A stretch of 64,000 bases of DNA. Origin: Pleomorphomonas koreensis DSM 23070 (GTDB taxonomy: Bacteria; Pseudomonadota; Alphaproteobacteria; Rhizobiales; Pleomorphomonadaceae). A program made the translations under genes and the position numbers. How positions within the stretch are numbered: the first letter of the stretch is position 1; each line of letters opens with the position of its first letter. The notes below the pieces were generated by a model. It had not been told where the DNA came from. It made no database searches and saw only the letters and a list, made by a program, of their open reading frames with translations. The stretch is taken from positions 1-64,000 of the forward strand of contig NZ_AULH01000007.1 in NCBI RefSeq assembly GCF_000425185.1. Reading direction: 5' to 3'. Of this stretch, positions 48,472-56,600 are shown in pieces.

Positions 48472-49299
48472 TCAGAGCAGGGCGGCCTTGAATGCCTTGG
48501 AGATCCAGGACTGGCTGTTTTCGCGCGGCTCGAGGCCGTTGGTGTTGAGGAGCTTATAGGCATCCTTGTACCAGCGGCTGTCAGGATAGTTGTGGCCGAG
48601 CACGGCAGCGGCGGTCTGCGCCTCGTCGACGATGCCCATGGCGTAGTAGGCTTCGGTCAGGCGTTCCAGCGCTTCCTCGATGTGGCGCGTCGTCTGGTAC
48701 TCCTGCACCACCGTCTTGAAGCGGTTGATGGCGCCGATGTACTGGCGACGGGCCAGATAGTAGCGGCCGACTTCCATCTCCTTGCCGGCCAGCTGGTCGC
48801 GGGCGATGTCGAGGCGCTTGCGGCCCTCGGCGGCATACTGGCTGTCGGGGTAACGGTCGACCAGCTCCTGCATGGCCTGCATGGCCTGCTGCGTCGCCTT
48901 CTGGTCGCGGGTGATGTCCGGCATCTGGTTGAAATAGGACTGGGCGATCATCCACTGGGCATAGGCGGCGTCTTCCGAGCCGGGATAGAGCGCCAGGTAG
49001 CGCTTGGCCTGGGTGATGGCCTCGGTGAAGTTGCCGCGCGTGTAGTTGGTGTAGGTGGTCATGATGAGGGACTTGCGGGCCCACTCCGAATAGGGGTGCT
49101 GCTCGTCGACCTCGGCAAATTTCTTGGTGGCGTTCTTGTAGTCGCCCTGCTGCAGATAGGCGATGCCGGCGTTGTAGGACTGCTCCGCCGGGATTTCGAC
49201 GAAGGGCTCCAGCGGCTCCTTGGACGAACAGCCGCCAAGGGCGACGGCGCCTCCGAGGAGAGCGAGCAAGGCGGCCACACGAACGAAACTCTGCCTCAT
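48472..49299 (-). CDS. bamD: Outer-membrane assembly lipoprotein BamD
   Basis: BamD is an essential part of the beta-barrel assembly complex. The 275-residue protein begins at ATG 49299 (GGGG upstream) with a lipoprotein signal peptide ending ALGGC. It then forms tetratricopeptide-like repeats, visible as SYNAGIAYLQQGDYKNATKKFAEV, AITQAKRYLALYPGSEDAAYA and RYYLARRQYIGAINRFKTVV. A longer frame from 49341 would place the signal peptide internally and is rejected. It is 216 bases downstream of lpxC. Confidence 0.95.
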   Translation of the reverse strand: MRQSFVRVAALLALLGGAVALGGCSSKEPLEPFVEIPAEQSYNAGIAYLQQGDYKNATKKFAEVDEQHPYSEWARKSLIMTTYTNYTRGNFTEAITQAKRYLALYPGSEDAAYAQWMIAQSYFNQMPDITRDQKATQQAMQAMQELVDRYPDSQYAAEGRKRLDIARDQLAGKEMEVGRYYLARRQYIGAINRFKTVVQEYQTTRHIEEALERLTEAYYAMGIVDEAQTAAAVLGHNYPDSRWYKDAYKLLNTNGLEPRENSQSWISKAFKAALL

Positions 49300-49515
49300 G
49301 AAAACCCCATCACCGAACGCGGGCCTTTGGCGGCCGCCCATCCATCACGCCGTGTCCACCTGCGGCTCCGCCCGGCGCCGGGCGCACAGCCCAACGCCCC
49401 GGCGCGAGTCAGCCCACCCCGGACAACAGGAAGCTCTTTTATCGCAAAGCCGTCGCGGATGCTACGTGCCCGTGATGTTCGGCCACATTATGGCGGCGGA
49501 GCGGCGGGCCGGCGA

Positions 49516-50448
49516 TCAGTCGCGCGAGGGCGCCAATGCCGCCGCCTGGAGGATGCCGCCGGCCTGTTCGCGGACGGACAGCGGGTCATGGACGATCTCG
49601 AAGGCGGACGCGTCGGCGACCAGCGCCTTGACGGCCATCCAGTTGAGCTTGTGGCCGCCCTTGTAGGAGCGGAAGTGGCCGATGAACGGCATGCCGATCA
49701 GCGAGAGATCGCCGACCGCGTCGAGCGTCTTGTGGCGGACGAACTCGTCGGTCCAGCGCAGGCCCTCGGGGTTGAGGATGCGGCCGTCGCCGATCGCCAC
49801 CGAATTCTCCAGCGACGAGCCGAGCGCGAAGCCCATCTTCCACAGCTTCTCGACGTCGGCCATGAAGCCGAAGGTACGGGCGCGGGCGATGTCACGGGCG
49901 AAGGCGGCCGGGTTCAGGTCGAGCATGTAGGACTGGCGACCGATCAGCGGGTTGGAGAAGTCGATGGTGACGTCGTAGCGGGTGCCGTCGTGCGGCAGGA
50001 ACTCCAGCACGGCGTCGCCGACCTCGAGCCGCACCGTCTTGACGACGCGCAGGAGCTTGCGCGGGGCGGCAAGACGGCGCAGGCCGGCCTCCGTGAGCAG
50101 GTCGAAGAAGATGGCCGAGCAGCCGTCGGCGATCGGCATTTCCGGACCATCGATCTCGACGACGACATTGTCGACGCCGAAGGCGGCGAGCGCCGCCATC
50201 AGATGCTCGATGGTGGCGACGGTGCGGCCGCCAATGCCGATCATCGTGCAGAGTTCGGTGGCCACGACATGGTCGTGGCGGGCGGCGATCTCCACCTCCT
50301 CGCCGTCGGTGCGCACGAAGACGATGCCCCGGTCGGCCTCGGCGGGATGCAGGACGATGGTCGCCGGCTTGCCCGAATGGACGCCGATGCCGGAAAACCG
50401 GACGCTTTCGCCGAGAGTGGTCTGCTTGCCGTAGGACGTGCGCATCAA
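49516..50448 (-). CDS. lpxC: UDP-3-O-acyl-N-acetylglucosamine deacetylase
   Basis: LpxC performs the committed step of lipid A synthesis. The 310-residue zinc enzyme has the SGIGVHSGKPATIVL start, the zinc His in TIEHLMAALAAFGVDN, the LRWTDEFVRHKTLDAVGDLSLIG block with the other ligands and the C-terminal GHFRSYKGGHKLN with the general acid His. In most alphaproteobacteria it sits just after ftsZ; here it is about 10 kb from ftsZ and on the opposite strand. Confidence 0.96.
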   Translation of the reverse strand: MMRTSYGKQTTLGESVRFSGIGVHSGKPATIVLHPAEADRGIVFVRTDGEEVEIAARHDHVVATELCTMIGIGGRTVATIEHLMAALAAFGVDNVVVEIDGPEMPIADGCSAIFFDLLTEAGLRRLAAPRKLLRVVKTVRLEVGDAVLEFLPHDGTRYDVTIDFSNPLIGRQSYMLDLNPAAFARDIARARTFGFMADVEKLWKMGFALGSSLENSVAIGDGRILNPEGLRWTDEFVRHKTLDAVGDLSLIGMPFIGHFRSYKGGHKLNWMAVKALVADASAFEIVHDPLSVREQAGGILQAAALAPSRD

Positions 50449-50622
50449 AAACTTCCGAAAGAGCCGGCGGCGCCTGCTGCCGCCGGGCTGACATGCCGAT
50501 CCGGCACATTTTCATAAAGCACGAGGCGAGCGTCCCAGGAAAGTCACTCTTTCTTACCGAGTGTTACGTCGGCGAGCGTCCATTTTCTCCTTGTTGCTCA
50601 AAGGGATATCAAGAAGTATTCC

Positions 50623-50643
50623 CGCGCGGCAAAAAGCCGCGCG
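50623..50643 (-). terminator. Hairpin downstream of the aminopeptidase gene
   Basis: An 8-bp GC stem (50623-50630 with 50636-50643) has a T5 loop on the minus strand. It begins 29 bases past the stop of the aminopeptidase gene at 50673. Confidence 0.55.
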
Positions 50644-50672
50644 ACGGGAGGCGAAAGCGGCGAATCGTCAGC

Positions 50673-52487
50673 TCACGCCGAAAGCGGCGCCGTCGCGGCG
50701 ACGAGCCAGGCGCGATCGGCGTCGTCGTCGATCAGCGACAGCAGCTTGTCCCGCACCTCGGCGTGATAGGCGTCGAGCCAGGCGCGTTCGCGCGGCGCCA
50801 TCAGATCCGGGCGGATCAGCCGGCGGTCGATGGGAGCGAGCGTCACCGTCTCGAAGCCCATCATCGGCCGTTCGCCGCCGTCGATCGCCTCGGGGGCGGT
50901 GACGATGACAAGGTTCTCGATGCGGATGCCCCAGGCGCCGGCCTTGTAGTAGCCGGGCTCGTTGGAGAGCAGCATGCCCGGCTCCAGCGGTACATGGCCG
51001 GCCTTGGCGATGCGGGCCGGCCCCTCGTGGACGGAGAGATAGTGGCCGACGCCGTGGCCGGTGCCGTGGTCGAAGTCGAGGCCGGCTTCCCACAATGTCT
51101 CACGGGCAAGGATATCGAGATGGGCGCCGGTGGTGCCCTTGGGGAAGCGGGCCAGTGCCAGGCGGATATGGCCGATCAGCACGCGGGTGAAGCGGTCGGC
51201 CATTTCCCCGGTCGGCGTGCCGACGATCATCGTGCGGGTGATGTCGGTGGTGCCGTCCTCATATTGGGCGCCCGAATCGACCAGCAGGATGCCGTCCGGC
51301 TCGACCTTGCGGTTGGAGGCGGTGCTGACGTGATAGTGCGGGATGGCGGCGTTGGGGCCGGCGCCGGCGATCGTGTCGAAGGAGATGTCGCGCAGGGCGC
51401 CGGTGGCGACGCGGAATTCCTCGAGCTTCTTGGTGACGGCGATTTCGTCGAGCCCGCCTTTCGGCGCCTCGCGGTCGATCCAGGCGAGGAAGCGCACCAT
51501 GGCGACACCGTCGCGGACATGGGCGGCGCGGATGCCGGCAAGTTCGGTGGGGTTCTTCAGCGCCTTGGGCAGCACGACCGGATCGGCGCCGGCCACCACC
51601 TTGCCACCGCCGGCCTCGATGCGGCGCGCCACCTCGTAGGCGGCCGACGCCTTGTCGACCAGCACCGGACAGGCGAGCGCCGAGAGCGCCGGGGCGAGAG
51701 CGGCCGGCGGCTCGACGGCGGCGATCTGCTCGAGGCGGTCGCGGACGGCGTTGTCGAGCTTGCCGCCGTCGATGAACAGCGACGGCCGGCCCGCCTTGCG
51801 CAGGATGGCGAAGGACAGCGCCTCCGGCGTGTGCGGCACGTCCGCCCCCCGGATGTTGAAGGCCCAGGCAATGGAATCGGGGCGGGTCAGCACGGCGGCG
51901 TCGGCGCCGGCTTTTCCGATCGCCTCGGCGAGGCGGGCCAGCTTGGCCTCCGCGCTTGTGCCGGCAAGACTCTCCGGGAACAGCGACACGCGGCCCTGTG
52001 GCGGCGGCGGCTGGTCGGCCCAGACGGCGTCGACCGGGTTGCCCTCGGTGGCGACCAGTTCGGCGCCGACGGCAGCAAGCGCCGTCTCGAAGCGCTCGAC
52101 CTCGGCGGCGGTCATGAGCCAGGGGTCGAAGCCGATGCGGTCACCTTTCCCGACGACGGTCTTCAGCCAGCCGTGCGGCGGTTCCTCGACGAGATGATGC
52201 GGCTCGATGACCTCAAGATCGACCTGCTCGCGCACCTGCAAGGTATAGCGGCCGTCGACGAAGATGGCGGCGCGGTCCTTGAGCACCACGGCAAGGCCGG
52301 CCGAGCCGGCGAACCCGGTCAGCCAGAGGAGGCGGCGGGCCGAGGCGGGGATGTATTCGCCCTGGTGCTCGTCGGCGAGCGGCACCAGGAAGCCCTGAAG
52401 GCCGCGCCGATCGAGTTCGGCCCGCAAGGCGGCCAGCCGCGTCTTGCCGTGGCTGGGATCGTTGACGTTGTCGAATGTCTGGAACAC
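50673..52487 (-). CDS. pepP: Aminopeptidase P family metallopeptidase
   Basis: The 604-residue protein is an Xaa-Pro aminopeptidase of the M24B family, with two creatinase-like N-terminal domains and a C-terminal pita-bread catalytic domain. The dimetal ligands are seen in LVDSGAQYEDGTTDITRTM (two Asp), GTGHGVGHYLSVHEGP (His) and LLSNEPGYYKAGAWGIRIEN (two Glu). A GTG at 52487 with GGAG eight bases upstream yields MFQTFDN, the usual start in alphaproteobacteria; longer frames to 52610 add an Arg-rich stretch. It cleaves N-terminal residues before proline in the cytosol. Confidence 0.92.
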   Translation of the reverse strand: MFQTFDNVNDPSHGKTRLAALRAELDRRGLQGFLVPLADEHQGEYIPASARRLLWLTGFAGSAGLAVVLKDRAAIFVDGRYTLQVREQVDLEVIEPHHLVEEPPHGWLKTVVGKGDRIGFDPWLMTAAEVERFETALAAVGAELVATEGNPVDAVWADQPPPPQGRVSLFPESLAGTSAEAKLARLAEAIGKAGADAAVLTRPDSIAWAFNIRGADVPHTPEALSFAILRKAGRPSLFIDGGKLDNAVRDRLEQIAAVEPPAALAPALSALACPVLVDKASAAYEVARRIEAGGGKVVAGADPVVLPKALKNPTELAGIRAAHVRDGVAMVRFLAWIDREAPKGGLDEIAVTKKLEEFRVATGALRDISFDTIAGAGPNAAIPHYHVSTASNRKVEPDGILLVDSGAQYEDGTTDITRTMIVGTPTGEMADRFTRVLIGHIRLALARFPKGTTGAHLDILARETLWEAGLDFDHGTGHGVGHYLSVHEGPARIAKAGHVPLEPGMLLSNEPGYYKAGAWGIRIENLVIVTAPEAIDGGERPMMGFETVTLAPIDRRLIRPDLMAPRERAWLDAYHAEVRDKLLSLIDDDADRAWLVAATAPLSA

Positions 52488-52831
52488 CTCTGTCACTCCG
52501 CCGTGCTCGAATGGCGGGAGTTGTGGCTCCGGCCTCTGCCTCCCGTCAAGCCTCAACCGCCGGCGGGTCTGCCTGCCTCCGGCTTCAAGGCGCCGGACGA
52601 TCTCCAGCATTCACGCTTCCGGCGGAATTCCGTCTGCGGTCGCCGGTTGTGGCGAAAGGGAGGCAACAGCCATGAGTCTGTCGCAGGGGAGGGCTGCGCC
52701 ACCGTTTGTTCATACGAAAGTAGTAGTCGGCTAGTATGGAGATGTTCGGAGGGCTGGTTTCGCGTCCCATGAGGATAACGGCGCTTTTGTGAACGGTCGG
52801 CGTGAGCTGACGGCAGTCAAGAGGTGCTAGA

Positions 52832-53032
52832 ATGAGCCGATTTACCCCGACCACCGCCCCGTCCAATCGCAGCGGTCTCATCCGCCGGACCTACGAGACC
52901 ACGCTCGGCACGCGCGAGCGGCAGGCCCAGCGCTATCTGGGCCCTTATCTGGCGTCGCTCGACGATCAGGCGGCGCGCGAGCACGGCCATCGCTCCGCCG
53001 GCGTCAAGCGGGCGGTCGACGCAGCGTTGTGA
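52832..53032 (+). CDS. Small basic protein of unknown function
   Basis: The 66-residue product follows a fair ribosome site (AGAGGTG seven bases before ATG). It is rich in Arg, Ala and Thr, with no signal peptide or membrane segment. A central stretch (RTYETTLGTRERQAQRYLGPYLASLD) looks helical. The strong third-position G+C matches real genes here, and the ORF stands alone between divergent and convergent neighbours. I recognise no family. Confidence 0.6.
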   Translation: MSRFTPTTAPSNRSGLIRRTYETTLGTRERQAQRYLGPYLASLDDQAAREHGHRSAGVKRAVDAAL

Positions 53033-53042
53033 GAGGTACGCC

Positions 53043-53915
53043 TCAGCCGGCGTAGCGCAGCACCAGCGTGCTCCACTCGTCCTTGACGAGGTGCCGTTCG
53101 CCGGCGAAGCCCTGCGCCTCGAAGGCGGCCTGCACGTCGTCGGCCTGCGTCCTCAGGATGCCCGAGAGCACCACGGCGGTGCCCGGCTGGGCATGGGCGC
53201 GGAAGTCCGGCGCCAGCATCTTCAAGGGATCGGCCAGGATGTTGGCGACGACGAGGTCGAACTTGCGCCCGGCGATGGCCGGGTGGTCGAAGCCGGTCGC
53301 CGTCACCGCCGTGACGAGGGGGGCGGCGCCGTTGATTTCGGCATTCTCCAGCGCGATCTCGACGGCCAGGGGATCGATGTCGGAGGCGAGCACCGGCCGC
53401 CCGGTGGCCAGCGCGATGCCGATGGCCAGCACGCCCGAGCCGGTGCCGAGATCGAACACGCTGTCGAAGCGGGACGCGGCGAGCAGATCCGTCAGCGCCG
53501 TCAGGCAGCCCCAGGTGGTCGGATGATGGCCGGTGCCGAAGGCCTGGTTGGCCTCGATCTGCAAGCCGATCAGGTCCTTGGGAATATGGTCGCGATCGTG
53601 GGCGCCGTGCACGACGAAGCGGCCGGCCACCACTGGCTTCAGCCCTTCTAGGCTTTTCGCCACCCAGTCGACATCCTCCGGCACCGGCTCGACGGTCAGC
53701 GCGGCGGCCTCGGCCATGCCGGCAAGGGCGGCGCGGGCGGTTGCCGCGATCTCCTCGGCGCCGTCGGCAAAGAAGAAGCCGTCCACCGCCCAGCCGCCAT
53801 CCGTCTCGTACCAGGAGACCGGCCCCGCCTCCTCGAAGGCGGCCTCGACCGCGTCGGCAATCACCTCGGCGCGGGTCGCATCGGCGGCGGCAATGTGGAG
53901 CTGATACTGGGGCAT
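53043..53915 (-). CDS. prmA: Ribosomal protein L11 methyltransferase
   Basis: PrmA trimethylates residues of ribosomal protein L11. The 290-residue protein has an N-terminal substrate-recognition domain and a C-terminal SAM-dependent domain with FDLGTGSGVLAIGIALATGRPVLASDIDPLAV and the catalytic-type NILADPL motif. The preceding block GTGHHPTTWGCL is a family hallmark. Start ATG 53915 yields the standard MPQYQLHI. Confidence 0.95.
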   Translation of the reverse strand: MPQYQLHIAAADATRAEVIADAVEAAFEEAGPVSWYETDGGWAVDGFFFADGAEEIAATARAALAGMAEAAALTVEPVPEDVDWVAKSLEGLKPVVAGRFVVHGAHDRDHIPKDLIGLQIEANQAFGTGHHPTTWGCLTALTDLLAASRFDSVFDLGTGSGVLAIGIALATGRPVLASDIDPLAVEIALENAEINGAAPLVTAVTATGFDHPAIAGRKFDLVVANILADPLKMLAPDFRAHAQPGTAVVLSGILRTQADDVQAAFEAQGFAGERHLVKDEWSTLVLRYAG

Positions 53916-54143
53916 GGCGGTTCCGGAAGCTGACGAGGGCTGCGCCGGTTTAGTCGGAGGCCCGAAACTTGTCAAAGCGGGACCGCATTGCCGCGACCAT
54001 GCAATCCGGGACAACCGTGAGATGATCTCGCCGTCACGGGCGAACGCAGCATGACGCCGGACCAGCGGCGTCGCCGGGGAAGACGGGCGCCCCCGGCTGG
54101 AAACGGGCGACAGCCTCGGCCTCGTGACAACGGAGGTGAAGAG

Positions 54144-54215
54144 ATGCGGAAACTGCCGCTGATCTTCGCACTTACCTTGAGGAAGACCCGGACGGGCTGG
54201 TCTGTCACCGCCTAG
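54144..54215 (+). CDS. Candidate 23-residue peptide
   Basis: GGAGGTG is followed seven bases later by ATG and a 23-codon frame (MRKLPLIFALTLRKTRTGWSVTA) ending in TAG. The strong ribosome site is the only support. The peptide is basic with a short hydrophobic block (LPLIFALTL). It may be real, or a remnant of a signal peptide from a decayed gene. Confidence 0.35.
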   Translation: MRKLPLIFALTLRKTRTGWSVTA

Positions 54216-54229
54216 ATCACTCTTAGGTA

Positions 54230-54265
54230 AGCAAAACGTCGGGCGGAGCGCCAACTCCGCCCGAC
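54230..54265 (-). terminator. Rho-independent terminator of the 5'-nucleotidase gene
   Basis: An 11-bp GC-rich stem (54238-54248 with 54255-54265) and a 6-base loop are followed on the minus strand by GTTTTGC. It lies 55 bases past the stop of the gene at 54320. Confidence 0.75.
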
Positions 54266-54319
54266 ACTCCGAATATAGCGCCGGAGCCGCTGTTTTCCAA
54301 GACGGCTGCCGGCCTTGCC

Positions 54320-55960
54320 CTACTTCTTCGGCGGCACGTAGCCGGCCGGCGTCGCGTCGGTGATGCGGCCGTCGATGTAGGGCTTGTAGGGATTGTGGGT
54401 GGTCAGGTACTCGGCCACCACGTCTTCGAGGTTGGGGCCGAAGTCGTAGGCATTGGCGGCCTTGTCGGCGAAGGTCTTGAAGCCGTCGCCGCCGGCGCGG
54501 ACGTAGTTGTTGGTGACGACGCCGTAGACCTTGGCCGGGTCGAGCGGCACGAAGGCGTCGCCCTCCTTCACCTCGACGGCGGTGATGCGGCTGCCGGCCG
54601 GCTTCGACCGGTCGAAGGTGTATTTCAGGCCGGCGACCTGCGGGAAGCGGCCGGCGCCCTCGTCGACCTGGCTGACGCCGTTCTCCAGCGCCTCCTTGAG
54701 ACCGGCGCCGTCGACCTGGAAGGTGGCGAGCGTGTTCTGGAACGGCAGCACCGTCAGCACCTCGCCCATGGTGACGTCGCCGGCGTCGATCGACGCCCGG
54801 AGGCCGCCGCCGTTGGCGATCGACACGGTGACGCCCTGGCCGGCGACGCGGTCGAGCGCCGCGTCGGCGACGAGGTTGCCCATGGTGCATTCCCGGACGC
54901 GGCAGGAGGTGCGATCGCCGTCGATGATCTCCGACGCGGCGCCCACCACCTTGGCCTTCAGCGCTTCCAGCGGCTTGCCGAGTTCCTCGACCCGCGCGGC
55001 ATAGCCTTCATCGGGCGTCACCGTGGCGTCGAGCAGCAGCGGCGCACCGGTCGCCGCCGTGACGACGCCCTTGTCGTCGAAGGTGACGGCGAGGTCGCCA
55101 AGATACTTGGAATAGGCGTAGGCGGTGACGATCGGCACGTCGATGCCGGACGGGTTCTTGACCAGCGTCGGATAGGGGCCGGCCGCCTTGTCGTCGGTGG
55201 AGGACAGATAGGTGTGGCTGTGGCCGCCGACGATGACGTCGATACCATCGACCTTGGCGGCGATCTCCTGGTCTTTCAGGTAGCCGACGTGGGTGAGGGC
55301 GACGATCTTGTCGACGCCCGTCGCCTCGATCTCCTTCACCGCCTTCCGGAGATAGGCGATCTCGTCCTCGAAGGTGATGTCCTTGCCGGGCGACGAGGTT
55401 TCGGCGGTGTCGGTGGCCAGCACCGAGACGATCGCCACCTTGTCGCCGCCGATCTCCTTGATCACGTAGCCCTTGTACTTGCCGTCGAGCAGCGAGCCCT
55501 TGGCGGCAATGGTGTTGCCGGAGAGGATCGGGAACTTCACCGCGCCGATCAGCTTGTCGAGTTCCGCCGGGCCGTCGTCGAACTCGTGGTTGCCGATGGC
55601 CATGGCGTCGAAGCCGATGCCGTTCATGAACTCGGCGACCGGGCCGCTCTTGAAGCTGCTGTAGTAGAGCGAGCCCTGAAACTCGTCGCCGGCGTCGAGC
55701 ACCATGAGGTTGGCGCCCTTGAGTTGCTGGCGCTTGCCGTCGATGGCGCCTTTCACGCGGGCGATGCCGCCGAAGCACTCGCCCGCCTTGGCTTCCTTGG
55801 CCGAGCAGGTGGAATCGAACTTGTTGATCGGCTCGATGCGGGAATGCAGGTCGTTGATGTGCAGGATGGTGAGATGGAAGTCGGCCAGCGCCGTTCCCGC
55901 CGAAAAGGCGAGCGCGGTGGCCGCGAGAATGCCAAGGACCAGTCTGTTCGTCATGCTCAA
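54320..55960 (-). CDS. Periplasmic 5'-nucleotidase / metallophosphatase, UshA family
   Basis: The 546-residue protein has a signal peptide (LVLGILAATALAFSAGTALA), a dimetal phosphatase domain (about 25-310: LHINDLHSR, DAGDEFQGS, GNHEFDDG, GGHSH) and a C-terminal nucleotidase substrate domain (about 340-520: GNLVADAAL, SIANGGGLRASIDAGDVT, VVTNNYVRAGGDGF). Members release nucleosides and phosphate from nucleotides or UDP-sugars in the periplasm. Two Cys pairs may form disulfides. It has its own terminator. Confidence 0.92.
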   Translation of the reverse strand: MSMTNRLVLGILAATALAFSAGTALADFHLTILHINDLHSRIEPINKFDSTCSAKEAKAGECFGGIARVKGAIDGKRQQLKGANLMVLDAGDEFQGSLYYSSFKSGPVAEFMNGIGFDAMAIGNHEFDDGPAELDKLIGAVKFPILSGNTIAAKGSLLDGKYKGYVIKEIGGDKVAIVSVLATDTAETSSPGKDITFEDEIAYLRKAVKEIEATGVDKIVALTHVGYLKDQEIAAKVDGIDVIVGGHSHTYLSSTDDKAAGPYPTLVKNPSGIDVPIVTAYAYSKYLGDLAVTFDDKGVVTAATGAPLLLDATVTPDEGYAARVEELGKPLEALKAKVVGAASEIIDGDRTSCRVRECTMGNLVADAALDRVAGQGVTVSIANGGGLRASIDAGDVTMGEVLTVLPFQNTLATFQVDGAGLKEALENGVSQVDEGAGRFPQVAGLKYTFDRSKPAGSRITAVEVKEGDAFVPLDPAKVYGVVTNNYVRAGGDGFKTFADKAANAYDFGPNLEDVVAEYLTTHNPYKPYIDGRITDATPAGYVPPKK

Positions 55961-56044
55961 GTCTCCCCCCGTGTCGCGGCCGCGGCCCGAGGCCTCAGCC
56001 GCATGGCAATATGGCGCGCATCGGCCCCAGGCGGATCGGGCTGA

Positions 56045-56575
56045 TCACGCCGGAACGTAGGTCAACCTCACCACGTCCTCGCCCATCGGGTCGCTGGCCA
56101 CGAGGCGGAGCGGCGGCCGAGGGGCGGTGAAATACGGCTTGCCGTGGCCGAGCACCACCGGGTGGAGGTAGATGCGGTATTCGTCGATGAGTCCGAGGTC
56201 GGTCAGGCTTCGCGCCAGATCCGGTCCGCCGACCTCGATCTCCCCGGCGAGTTGTTCCTTGAGCCGGCGCAGGGTGGTTTCCATGTCGTCGCCGACCAGC
56301 GTGGCGTTGGGGCCGACCGACGTCAGGGAGCGCGAGACGACCCATTTCGGCTGGCGCCGCCAGGCTGTCGCGAAGTCGCGCTCCGCCGCGTCCCATTCGG
56401 GATGCTCCTCGTCCCAATAGCGCATGATCTCGTAGAGGCGGCGGCCGTAGACGCTGCCCGCCTGGCCGCGCGCCTCTTCGATGAAGTGCCGGAACAGCGC
56501 CGGGCCCGGCGCAAACCCCGTGTGGTCGACGTAACCGTCGAGGGACTGGTTCATTCCGAAGACGAACTTCGCCAT
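56045..56575 (-). CDS. RibD C-terminal domain / dihydrofolate-reductase-like protein
   Basis: The 176-residue protein has the fold of the reductase domain of RibD: a MAKFVFGMNQSLDGYVD start, the GSVYGRRLYEIMRYW region that binds NADPH, and the GEIEVGGPDLARSLTDLGLIDEYRIYLHPVVLGHGKPYF block. Members of this YyaP/YwjB-like group are widespread and their substrate is not established. It lies 25 bases after the helicase gene and may be cotranscribed with it. Confidence 0.85.
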   Translation of the reverse strand: MAKFVFGMNQSLDGYVDHTGFAPGPALFRHFIEEARGQAGSVYGRRLYEIMRYWDEEHPEWDAAERDFATAWRRQPKWVVSRSLTSVGPNATLVGDDMETTLRRLKEQLAGEIEVGGPDLARSLTDLGLIDEYRIYLHPVVLGHGKPYFTAPRPPLRLVASDPMGEDVVRLTYVPA

Positions 56576-56600
56576 GATGCAAATCCTCCGCTGCGAGCCC

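Larger units (their letters stand above)
53916..54319. other. Gap between prmA and the nucleotidase gene
   Basis: No conventional gene is present. A 23-codon plus-strand ORF at 54144-54215 and the terminator hairpin at 54238-54265 are described separately. The remainder has no feature I can name. Confidence 0.5.

Noticed and set aside
46771..50517. Open frame of 1248 codons on the plus strand
   Set aside because: It is fully antisense to recN, bamD and lpxC, all with clear family motifs. Length alone comes from lack of stops in high-GC antisense DNA.
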